Source of the DNA: Entoloma clypeatum
Taxonomy: Eukaryota; Basidiomycota; Agaricomycetes; Agaricales; Entolomataceae
Assembly (NCBI GenBank): GCA_963565915.1
Contig: OY751489.1
Location: forward strand, 2,108,001 to 2,172,000
Reading direction: 5' to 3'
DNA length: 64,000 bases
The translations under genes were made by a program, and so were the position numbers. Below the pieces are notes generated by a model, which saw only the letters and a list, made by a program, of their open reading frames with translations, was not told the DNA's origin and ran no database searches. Shown one piece after another: positions 1 to 9,059 of the stretch; the first letter of the stretch is position 1, and each line of letters begins with the position of its first letter.

Positions 1-274
1 GGCCACAGTCTACCTGATTGGATAAGGTACGTGTAGGTGTTGAAGAGACGTTGGGTTGTAATGCGAGGATGCTTGTCGAGTAGTGGCGAAGATGAGGCAT
101 AAAATAGAATCTAAAGCAAGGTAATGCAAAGGGGAGTCCGAATTGTATCTCTATGTCATAGGAGTTTATGCAGCATGCAATCTAAGTACTTGATGAAGGA
201 CGAGATGTTGATGGTAATGACGGGCATTGGCGGCCTAGTGTATAGAGAAGGGAGGGTGCGATGAAAAATGATGG

Positions 275-1480
275 CTATCGTGGAATCGTGGACATGACAG
301 AGGCCTCACGAACACGGATAGGCTTTCGGTCCTCGATTCGCCGCATCAGGTATTTCTCGAAATCGAAAGGGGCAGCGTCTGTCTCTAACGACACGCCGCC
401 TTCTTCTAGATTGTCATCCTTGCTCGGTACCATCCAAGTCGAAGAGTATGAAGACGTATGTGCAGACGGTGACGGATGCATGGGTTTGAGAGATCGAACC
501 GGTGAGCGCCCTCTGGATGAAATCGGTGTCAACTGGATGGTAGCCGGCGTCATCGTATGGCCAACTCTAGCTGCCGCATGGCCGGATATGTCATCACGTT
601 GAACATTTGTGCTGACATTGAAAGGGTAGCGTGTCTGCGACCCTGTCTTTGCGGCTTTCCATACCTGGCGTCTGGAGCCAGAGCCATTTTGAAGAGAAAA
701 CTTCGGGAATGTGTAGAGAAAGGGTTCTTGTGCCTTTGCACCGTTAGTGTCTGAGAAGCCAAGCGCATACTGTGAAGAGGCGTTCGAGGATACGGGTGAC
801 ATTTCGAAAATCAAGTCTGGTGATGTTGAACCACCCATAGGAGAGATATTGATCACCGAAGTGATTCCTCGACGGCGGTGCGGGATTTCTATAGGCAGCG
901 ACGGTTTGTGAGGGACGTGGTGATGAATAGCATTAGATGGGGAAGCGTCGGTGAGAGCAGGCTTTGACAGAGCCTAACCGCAGTACGATTGAGATTTAAA
1001 CATCTCATTAGGCACGGAGACTTGAAGACGTACCATAGGAAAAAACTACAAGTGGTATTCTGGTCGATACAGTGGTACCCCTGTTATCGCCCTTGCTTTG
1101 TTCTCCCGAGGACACGAGACGATGTTGCTCCGATGCTCGAGGCAGTGACGGCCGCCCGATTGTATAGCAGTTGAATGTGGACGGAAGGGATGGTGGTGAA
1201 GGACAGAAGTTATCGAGGACAGCCACTCAACTTTCCGAGCGATGATTTGGTAGCAAATTGACTCCGCAGCAGGTAGGTACTTGGCACAGCGGATATCGTT
1301 TTTGGATAGTATGAATGTCTTGACAAGATCGAGATTCTGTTCTGTGTCGGGGAAACTGAAGAATCTTGGTCAGTAGTATTTTCCCTTACGTGAGCCACGT
1401 GGTGCCTGCCACGATTCCTCCGAATATGCGGTTTGTCGAGTGGACTTGTGCTGGATGCCATTATCTACCCCGCACTGGGT
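275..1480 (-). CDS. Hypothetical protein, multi-exon, 5' end unresolved
   Basis: I do not recognise this protein. The last exon is open from about 975 down to a stop at 275 and encodes a Ser/Pro/Arg-rich tail of low complexity. Upstream on the same strand there is a second open stretch; a 34-base intron (1356-1389, gtaagg...cag) would join a hydrophobic piece reading FGGIVAGTTWLT to one reading FPDTEQNLDLVKTFIL. The connection between about 975 and 1050 and the true start codon could not be settled: a donor (gtacgt) and an acceptor (gttag) exist but the phases I tried do not match. The hydrophobic piece could be a membrane segment. A shorter model starting at an in-frame ATG at 838 is also possible. 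The gene is supported mainly by long open frame and plausible splice signals. Confidence 0.4.
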
Positions 1481-1843
1481 CAAGTACAGACGATGTACGT
1501 ATGCAGATCACTACATGAATGATGCTATTCTCGTCATTTGCTTCCGGGGGGGGGGGGAAAAACATATGATTAACAGTATACAGGGCCATCTGAGTTTCTG
1601 AAACAGCGGCGATTCACAGCAGTTACTCTACCGACCGCTGACCAGCTACTGACACGGATGGCCGTTGATCACGCTGAACTCAGTGTCTAAGTTGTTGCTG
1701 GGCCGCGCAGTCGTGTGTAGCCGCAAGTGCCGCGGAGATGAAAACTGGGACTCCGCATTCACATGCTGGTGATGTCATGGATAAGCAGTGCAAGGCTCTC
1801 GGTGGAACAGTTGAGTCTCAAATCTTTCTCGCTTCCAACCACC
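1481..1843. other. Intergenic interval with poly-G run
   Basis: No gene seen. It lies upstream of the Vip1-like gene and probably holds its promoter and 5' untranslated region. A run of 12 G residues sits at 1546-1557, followed directly by A residues. Confidence 0.5.
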
Positions 1844-2929
1844 ATGTCGAACTCAGTAACCGTTCGTCTCTCCCGCCATAGTCCACACTCTCTTCAACCT
1901 CTCACTGTTATCCGCTAGGTATCCGGCATTTCTGCAACCACCTCCGAAACTCAACTTCGCGAGTTCTTTTCGTACGTCCGGTGACATCGCATCAGAACGC
2001 TAGCATACTAACAATTCCTCGCGCGCCAGGTTTTGCGGAAAGTAAGGTGCATCAATCACATTTCAAAAATTACTGATTACATTGTCTTGATCGCAGCATC
2101 AAATCCCTGGATCTTCACAAAAACGAAGAATCCACTGCCGTCATCCATTTCGAGAATTCTGCCGCTGTTAAGACGGCAGTGATGGTCAGTATAGTCATTC
2201 TTCGTCCCTTATTTCTTATTGATGCCCCATCGCTCAGTTGAATGGTGGAGTTTTGGATAATGCTACTTTGACCGTCACAGCCGACATTCCACCCCAGCAC
2301 GAAGCCGAGACTGCGCAAACGAGGGAAGGAGAGACGATAGAACAGCACGAGAAACCGAGGGCCGGTAGTAAGCATCATGTTTGGTTTATCTTTGCTCCTC
2401 GATGATGTTCGATTCTCAGTTGCTGCGGAATATCTCGCCAAGGGCTACATCCTATCAGATCACATCCTTCAACGATCGATTGAGATCGATGGTAGATTAT
2501 ACTCATGCGTTTGCCTTGATGATATTGTTGATGCCCGACTCTTCACTTACAGCCAAGCAAGGAATTTCGAAACGCTTCCTTGACTATATGCAGTCTCTCG
2601 ATACCTCCATCGGGGCCAAGACACTCGGACCAGACAAGACAATCTCCCAGAAAGTTCAAGAAACTGTCAAATCTGCGGCAGAGCAAGCCAAGACAGTCGA
2701 TGAGAAGAAAGGATTGACAAAGACTGCCAACGATGTGCGTATCATGCACATTGACAACTTCCACGTCTTTAAAACGCAGATTTAGTATTATGTCAAAGCG
2801 ATTTCGTCGCCTTTGGGAAAGAAAGTTCATGATTTCTACACTTCTACATCCAAACAAGTTCAGGATATACATGAAGAAGCGCGTCGCATTGCTGAAGCCC
2901 AGAGAGCACCAACCACGTCGACCACGTAG
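1844..2929 (+). CDS. vip1: Vip1-like RNA-binding protein (single RRM)
   Basis: Spliced product begins MSNSVTVSGISATTSETQLR and continues through an N-terminal RRM (about residues 3-75; the RNP region is degenerate, with FCGKIKSLDLHK and STAVIHFENSAAVKTAVML). After an acidic linker comes the family-typical helical part (AAEYLAKGYILSDHILQRSI, then GISKRFLDYMQSLDTSIG), and the protein ends AQRAPTTSTT. This order matches fission yeast Vip1 and related fungal proteins, of roughly the same length. Six introns are needed, including 1862-1918, and very small exons (one of about 12 bases encoding part of FCGK). Family members are cytoplasmic/nuclear RNA-binding proteins of poorly known target. The start is chosen because it directly precedes the RRM and fits the family N-terminus. 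Confidence 0.88.
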
Positions 2930-3221
2930 AAGACTTGACAGCTTGAAGGTGCATTGAAATAGAGATCATAAATGTAAGAAGCAGTCAGTCTTGTACATAT
3001 CTCTCGATTGAAATCCTGTATCGTACATACAAGTGAAAGGACACAATTTTGTGAGGTGATGATGTGTGGCATACGTTCCTTTGTACTGAGCTCTTCCCTC
3101 CCCGTTGATAGTGAAGACCGTTAGACGGTCGGGTGCTTTCGGCCGAGCAGGTCAGGAGTCTTGCCATGCCCGATGAAGATTCGGCCGGAGAAAGACACAT
3201 TTAAGCCTAGGGTCCCAAGGT

Positions 3222-4269
3222 ATGCCACGGTATTTTGAAGGCCAGGCAGACATGGATATTGCACAGCGACAGAAAAGCTTAAACGCAGACTCGTCGGGAT
3301 GGTCGGCTTCACTATATAATAAGGATGCATCATTCGTGTATTCTGCCGCATTCACATCTTCGGTCCTGGAACTACTCGCTGCCAAACCTGGAGAGCAGAT
3401 TATCGACTTTGGGTGTGGCAGCGGAGAAATAACGTTGGAACTGAAGAAGCTCGTCGAGCACGGAGAAGGGGGGTTGGTCGTTGGTGTCGATTTTAATGAA
3501 AGCATGGTAGGTGGGGACGCGACAACCATCGGATCCAAGGATCCTTATCATCATATGTTTGATGAACCAGATTGCCAAAGCCAAAGCCAACGGACTCGAA
3601 CATGCCTTTGTGTCGGATATCCAAGACCTGAAGCTCCTAGATGATGTCCCAGGCCTCGAGAGCAAGTTTGACGCCGTGTTTAGCAACGCAGCACTACATT
3701 GGTGTAAAACTAATCCCAAGGGAGTTTTGACAAGTGCACGGAAAGTACTGAAGCCCGGTGGACGATTCGTGGCGGAAATGGGAGGTTTTATGAATTGTAT
3801 CGGTGGGTAGTGCGACGAGACTTTTTTTTTGGACTTTTCATCTTCTGTGGAGCAGGACTGAGGGCTGCGCTGCACCGTGCCATACGTGCGCGGGGACAAG
3901 ATCCAACGGTCCTTGATCCTTGGTATTTTCCATCGGTGGAACAGTATGAAAAGGTTTCGCTACATCTGTGTTCCTATGCATGGAGCATTCATCACTGAAC
4001 GTGGTTATTGTGGTCAGCTCTTGCTCGCTGCATCTTTCAGGGCAATCCATATGTCGATGACCCCTAGAATAACGCCGCTTCCAACGGGACTTCGGAAATG
4101 GTTGGAGCTGTTCGCGCGCCATTCCTTTCTGGCCGGGTTCTCGGACGAGGAGGCTGAGGGGATCATGCAAGATGTGGAGGAAGATTGTCGAGTGGATTGT
4201 CAAGACGAGAGTGGGCACTGGGCGATAACGATGATGAGGTTGAGGTTTTATGCAGTTTTGGAGGAGTAA
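3222..4269 (+). CDS. Class I SAM-dependent methyltransferase
   Basis: Predicted small-molecule methyltransferase of the trans-aconitate/UbiE-like group. The SAM-binding loop IIDFGCGSGEITLELKK is plain, followed after an intron by the region VVGVDFNESM / IAKAKANGLEHAFVSDIQDL, the acidic/FDAVFSNAALHW motif IV and the post-motif KVLKPGGRFVAEMGG. The C-terminal third (TPRITPLPTGLRKWLELFAR ... GFSDEEAEGIM ... WAITMMRLRFYAVLEE) is typical of fungal homologues. Three introns (donors gtaggt, gtgggt, gtttcg) remove stops and give about 255 residues. The start at 3222 is the first ATG; an in-frame ATG at 3252 (MDIAQRQKSLN) is equally good and closer to usual N-termini. Substrate cannot be told from sequence. 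Confidence 0.85.
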
Positions 4270-5387
4270 CGACTGTAATTTGAAGAAGTCACATACATAC
4301 CAAGTTTCAACAATTGACCAGCAGCCACAACGTCGACAAGCCGCGGACGTTCGCCAACCTCATGGTATGCCTTACGGTCCTACGCAACCACCGTGAGGAT
4401 AGGCTTCATCCCTGTATTCATGGCCGCCAGTGACATGTCGGGCCAGGCATTTCTATCACTCCTGTCACAGGCGCTTGAGTTCGACTTTCATGGTAGTTGT
4501 CTAGTATGGCGACCTTCTTCGACTCATCATTGACTTCACCTTGAAAAGGAATGCTCACAAGTATACCAACGCTGAACTCTCCACTAGAGAAAATTCGCGG
4601 ATGGGTACTCAGCTTTTCCTAAACACTGTTACACTGTTCGCGACTTCTGGCGGACGCGAGCGGATGGCGTTTCCCGCGCCTGCGAGTCCAATGAGCCAGT
4701 GCGCTCTGCAGGTGCTGCGTTTGTTGTTTATAACGATTGGGCATTGGCACAACTGTGCCGTGTTCGTTACTCTTTCGCTCCGCGGCCTGAGTCTGCTGTG
4801 CAATATAATCAGCGGCTTCGATGATTCAAATCTGTCTTTCTGAAGAAGCGTCATTCGACAGTGGAGATATGGGGCTACTGAAATCGCATCACGCTCAGGC
4901 CGTTTAAGTTGATGCTGCTGACAGATGTCCGTCGCGCTTGTAACAGCGGGCATTATCCTAAACGCAAAGGTAAGTTTTGTTATCTCCGAGTTCCTGTATC
5001 AATACTTAGACGCTAGAAATATAGAAGTACCTGGCGGTCAATTGTCGCTTGTTTTTTTAACGGAGCTTCTGTCAAGCAGGTCCGACGCCAGGCTGTTGAC
5101 CTGGGACAACGGCTGACAACGGCAAATGTCTGCCAGTGAGAACGAATATGGCGCTAACAATGTGGGCACCAGCTGGCGTCGACGATATCTCCGGGCAGGC
5201 TAATGTTTTCACAGGTGGCGAGAAGGGGGCAACGATGTTCCGGTCCAACTCTTCGAGAGTAGACTTGTCAGATATTATTTTTACGTGGCAATATGGGCTG
5301 AATCGCGATTCTAATTAGACAAATGGAATGTTCGGTAAAGACGAGAAGCCGAAGGGCCAGTCTAAAGTGCAGCATCAGAAATCCCTT
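4270..5387. other. 1.1 kb without an intact gene; possible decayed coding sequence
   Basis: No complete gene could be assembled. On the plus strand around 4620-4800 a frame reads RTRADGVSRACE and, further on, YNDWALAQL, loosely reminiscent of the active-site helix region of GH92 alpha-mannosidases, but stops follow at once and no flanking domain is present. At 5136-5318 another open stretch (ALTMWAPAGVDDISGQANV) resembles no family I know. Most likely a mixture of untranslated sequence and degenerate coding remnants. Confidence 0.3.
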
Positions 5388-6140
5388 CTATAATTCATCG
5401 TAGCTGTTCTTGGGGCGATAGCCGTCGGGGTAGTCCTTCTGATTCTGCTTGGGCTTATGTTCTCCGCCGTTGTAGCCGTAGCTGTCGTGTGTGTGCTCAT
5501 GAGGCTTGTGTTCGTAGGATCTGTGTTGATGATCATGTTCGTACGGCTCGTGATCGTAGGAATGCTTGTAGGGCTTGTGCTTGTATGACTTGTGCTCGTA
5601 GTGTTGCTTGTAGGGTTCATGATCATAGGCGTCTTTGTCGTGGTACTTGTAGGGCTTGTGGACATAGCCGTCATCGTAGTCATGTTTGTAGGGCTTGTGA
5701 TCGTAATCGTCTTTGTCATGATGTTTGTAGGGCTTGTGATCGTAATCGTCCTTGTCGTGATGTTTGTAGGGCTTGTGGTCGTATTCGCCTTTGTCGTGAT
5801 GTTTGTAGGGCTTGTGGTCGTAATCGCCTTTGTCGTGATGGTCGTACGGCTCGTGGTCGTAATCGTCTTTCTCGCGATGTTTGTAAGGCTTGTGATCGTC
5901 GTGATTTTTGTAGTCGTGGTATTTGTAGGGGTATTTGTAGGGACCCGAGATATGTTCATGGGAGTGGATGTGGACGTGCTTGCCAGGATGGTCGTGATAG
6001 GGCTCTTTTTCTCCCGCCTTTTTGGAAGCGGGGGTTAGTGTCGCGCTGGGGGGTACGATGATATAGGAACATACGATGACGTTGGATGACAGCTGTGTGA
6101 GGGCGAAGAGGAGAAAGAATCGGTTGGTCGTTGATTTCAT
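5388..6140 (-). CDS. Secreted histidine/lysine/tyrosine/aspartate-rich repeat protein
   Basis: Single-exon gene for 250 residues. Residues 1-25 (MKSTTNRFFLLFALTQL...) look like a cleavable signal peptide: two positive charges, then a hydrophobic core. The rest is almost wholly repeats of a 13-residue unit of the form KPYKHHDKDDYDH, perfect or near perfect in the middle and degenerate toward both ends; about one in five mature residues is His, and Cys is absent from the repeat part. Hydrophobic residues are nearly missing, so the protein should be disordered and charge-rich. His/Asp clusters suggest binding of divalent metal ions, and Tyr/Lys repeats could allow cross-linking in cell wall or matrix; both are inference. 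It is divergent from the DUF202 gene (176 bases between starts). No named family recognised. Confidence 0.75.
   Translation of the reverse strand: MKSTTNRFFLLFALTQLSSNVIVCSYIIVPPSATLTPASKKAGEKEPYHDHPGKHVHIHSHEHISGPYKYPYKYHDYKNHDDHKPYKHREKDDYDHEPYDHHDKGDYDHKPYKHHDKGEYDHKPYKHHDKDDYDHKPYKHHDKDDYDHKPYKHDYDDGYVHKPYKYHDKDAYDHEPYKQHYEHKSYKHKPYKHSYDHEPYEHDHQHRSYEHKPHEHTHDSYGYNGGEHKPKQNQKDYPDGYRPKNSYDEL
5682..5876 (-). repeat. 39-bp tandem repeat array, five near-identical units
   Basis: Units at 5682-5720, 5721-5759, 5760-5798, 5799-5837 and 5838-5876, each starting atgttt or atggtc on the plus strand, differ at a few positions; weaker copies extend on both sides (about 5500-5930). Unit length is a multiple of three, so copy-number change keeps the reading frame of the His-rich protein. 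There are no spacers, so this is not CRISPR-like. Confidence 0.9.
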
Positions 6141-6316
6141 CGTTGGTGACTTAAAACAAGATTTAGGCTTTGGACACTGAAAATTTGAATTTTATACTTT
6201 TGATCGACCACGTGATCTAGTTCCGAGTTACCGCCGTCCCATCGCAATGGCCCCAAGGTCACAGTGTTCTCGACGTTCTCTGTAGCCTTCCCCCCCCCTC
6301 ATTCCTAAAGGCGGCC

Positions 6317-7171
6317 ATGGCCCTTGATCTCGACGCCGTCGAAACCACCCCACTCATCCCCTCGACCTCCAAGAATTCTGCGTCCTACAACACCCATACG
6401 GTCTTGTACGAGAAACACTTCGGATCATTGTCGTCCTCGATAAGAGGACCACATAGGAACACGAGCCCAACTTGCATTAAACACGATTATGAGCATGAAG
6501 TTGACTCGCTTCAAGAGTCTAGCTCGATGATATCTGCCAGTACGACCTATCAGGGATGTACTGACGGCTCCGACCAAGTGTCGTGTGCTCTTTCAACCGA
6601 CCCCCAAAAACGACCGCCGTCCTTGGTAAACATTCACGGGGGTTTCGATCCTCTACCAGCGTGTATATCCTTGACACTGGAAAACCATGGCAGCGTGGCA
6701 AGAGACCACTTGGCACTCGAACGAACATTTCTCGCTTATGTTCGAACAAGTCTAGCCCTAGCGTCTTCAGGAGTCGGTGAGTTTATCTTTTGGACCCGTG
6801 CACCAGTTGTATTTCGGCCCTTCTGATATGCCCTTGAACGACAGCTCTTGTTCAACTCTTTACAGTAGCTTCCACGAATGGTCATGCGCCACCAGCACAT
6901 CGACTTCGTACCTATATTCGTCCGCTAGGGGCTACCACTATCGTCATGGGACTAATGGTCCTCTTCATAGGTCCGTATTCTTGCGCTCGCCACGGCCATT
7001 TCTCAGTCTCTTCCTTCTCAAGGTGTGGCGCGGTACTTTTCCGTTCAAGCGGCACTGACCAAGGGGAACTTCCCAGTCTCGCGCGTGATGACTGGTGTTA
7101 TCGCCGTGGCTCTCACAACTCTCATACTTCTAACATTTGGCATTCTCTTGGCTGGTAAACAAGGGTTATGA
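6317..7171 (+). CDS. DUF202-domain membrane protein
   Basis: N-terminal 130 residues are polar and low in complexity; the DUF202 domain follows: ARDHLALERTFLAYVRTSLA, the family signature, then after an intron LVQLFTVAS..., RPLGATTIVMGLMVLFI and, after a second intron, YFSVQAALTKGNFPVSRV and a last helix VIAVALTTLILLTFGILLAG. Three membrane helices are expected. Two introns (6779-about 6848 and about 6969-7020) are needed; both give perfect frame. The domain occurs in bacterial YidH-like proteins, alone in many fungal proteins, and at the end of Vtc polyphosphate polymerase subunits; the function of stand-alone fungal members is unknown. Location is probably vacuolar or other endomembrane. 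Confidence 0.88.
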
Positions 7172-7388
7172 AGAAACACTTTCGTTGTATTCATTCAGGG
7201 GTACACCGTTCGTCGCCGCTTGTCGCTCGTTGTTCATGTAACATCGGGAGTTTTATCTCTTGCACACACCGCGTATATACCATGATCCAGGAAGCTCTTA
7301 CTTATGATTCATTGATTCTCATCGTACTTGTTTTGAACGAGCACGTGCACATAATCGTTGCTAACAATGGACTCGTTGTTTCAACCAT

Positions 7389-8836
7389 ATGCCGCCTCGT
7401 AGGAGAACCAAGTCTTCGCCCAAGGAGTGTGATAAGAGCAGAAAATTCGGCAATAGAACACAACAGGAACAGTCGGTTGGTTCTCGTCCACATATTAAAA
7501 CCGCTTATTTTGTACTCTGGCAGCTTTTCCAACAGATTCTGCCTCGCTTTGTTGCCCTTTTGGTGATTGCGAGCATCGCATATAGTTACTGGTATAAGCG
7601 GATCATTGCTGATGAAGAGCACGGGTCAGAGACGAGCCTCGGGTCCGAAATGTTCCAAGTGTTGGATCTTCCTGGACGAGGAAAGGGACTAATCGCAACA
7701 CGGGATATTAAGGCAAGTACCCTATTGTCAGGAATGCCAACGCCCAGGTTAACAGCAGCGGTTTGTTCACCGGCCTTGGTCAATCTTAGCAAGGAGAGCT
7801 CGTTATTAGAGAAAAGCCGTTGTTTGTGGTTCCAAACTACAGTGAGCCTGAAACGGTTTCATTTGGGATCTGCGAGTTGTTAAGATGCGAACAGTAAACG
7901 CGTCTCCTACGGTACTCATCTCACAATTGTTGAACCAAGCGAGTTCCTCGGGCCGCAGGGAATTCTTGGACCTTTCTTACGTCAACTTCCCGGCACATCT
8001 CGACGCCGCAGAGCACCCAGACGAAGTCGCGCTTGCGATATTTCAGACAAATGCGGTATCCATCAGCGGAGATAGGGTTGGCATATTTCCCCGGATGGCG
8101 AGACTCAATCATGGATGCTCGAGTGCGTTCAACGTGGTTTACAGTTGGAGAGCAAAAGAAGAGGTTTTGGTTGTTCACGCGTTGAAAAATATAAGGAAAG
8201 GCGAAGTAAGTGGAAGGAGGTCCACATGAAAACGATATTCTGACATGATGCGCATTAGGAGTTGCTGACGACATACATGAACACGCGAAGACCGAGATCT
8301 GAACGGAGGTAATTATCAAATTGAACCTGGTATGTAGCTACCTTTGCTCACAGACGCGAAACAACGAAGGCAGATCCTTGCGGAGCAGTATGGCTTTATT
8401 TGCTCATGCAGCGTCTGCTCGCTCGCCGATGCTCAGTCTCAGGCATCGGACAGAAGGCTCGTTGAGATGTCAAACAGCTATGACCGTTTCGCGTCGTGGG
8501 GTGAAAAGGAGATTGATGGGGTGACGGCGATAGAGTTGGTGAGGAAAATATGGATGATCGAAGACGAGGAAGGTTACCGGAGTGAGCGGGGCAGGCTTGC
8601 TGCTGATGCTGTGCATGTGGCGGCTGCGCATTCCAAGTGAGTTGTGCTTCTGAGGTGGCGGTTGAAGATGACATGGACCGCTCAGTGCTGAGGTGGCTCG
8701 AGAATGGGCGGAAGTTGCTGTGGAGTGGTATGGGTATGAACTCGGGGAGGACAGTGAGGAGGTTGCAGAGATGAAGGGTGTAGTGGAGGATGTAGAACGG
8801 CATGGTGGATGGGGGTCGCGCGATGCACAGCCCTGA
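7389..8836 (+). CDS. SET-domain protein with N-terminal membrane anchor (SMYD-like)
   Basis: Residues about 36-65 form one hydrophobic helix (FVLWQLFQQILPRFVALLVIA), so the protein is probably membrane anchored. The SET domain follows: VLDLPGRGKGLIATRDIK, QGELVIREKPLFVV, the catalytic-core signature RMARLNHGCSSAFNVVYSW, IRKGEELLTTYMNT, and the post-SET-type Cys cluster FICSCSVCSL. Such proteins are putative protein-lysine methyltransferases; target unknown. Five introns are inferred. The first (7713-7789) begins GCAAGT and ends TTAG, a GC-AG intron; using it restores the conserved TRDIKQGEL sequence. The acceptor before QILAEQYGF was chosen by frame and homology. It follows the DUF202 gene in the same direction. 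Start is the first ATG of the open frame, at 7389. Confidence 0.85.
7713..7789 (+). other. GC-AG intron in the SET-domain gene
   Basis: The intron begins GCAAGT after codon AAG and ends CTTAG before CAAGGAGAG. No GT donor gives the conserved TRDIKQGELVIREKP frame. GC-AG introns are about one percent of fungal introns. Confidence 0.75.
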
Positions 8837-9059
8837 GGGTGTACTTACTACGTAAGGCAGTGAGAGCCACTTACTCTGAGAGAGACTCGCGCGGTGGTCT
8901 CGGCGCCCGAAGGTGATCCGACTTTGAAAAGCCGACGTGCTCTTTGCTCATACCCCTCACCACTTAAGGTCTGGTACATACCCCTCCTCCTCCATGGCTG
9001 ACATTAATCACACCTCCCTTTCTGCAGCGTTCCCCTTGGCCCTCTTCTCCTCCCCCACC

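Noticed and set aside
275..602. Plus-strand open frame of 113 codons over the first minus-strand exon
   Set aside because: Same region is better explained by the opposite strand; no splice partners or motif.
5682..5876. Tandem repeat array that could be taken for CRISPR
   Set aside because: Units abut with no spacers, lie inside a coding frame, and the organism is a eukaryote.
5489..6061. Open frames on the plus strand opposite the His-rich gene (190 and 148 codons, Cys/Arg-rich or Val-rich)
   Set aside because: They are complements of the repeat codons; no signal or start context, and the composition follows directly from the antisense repeats.
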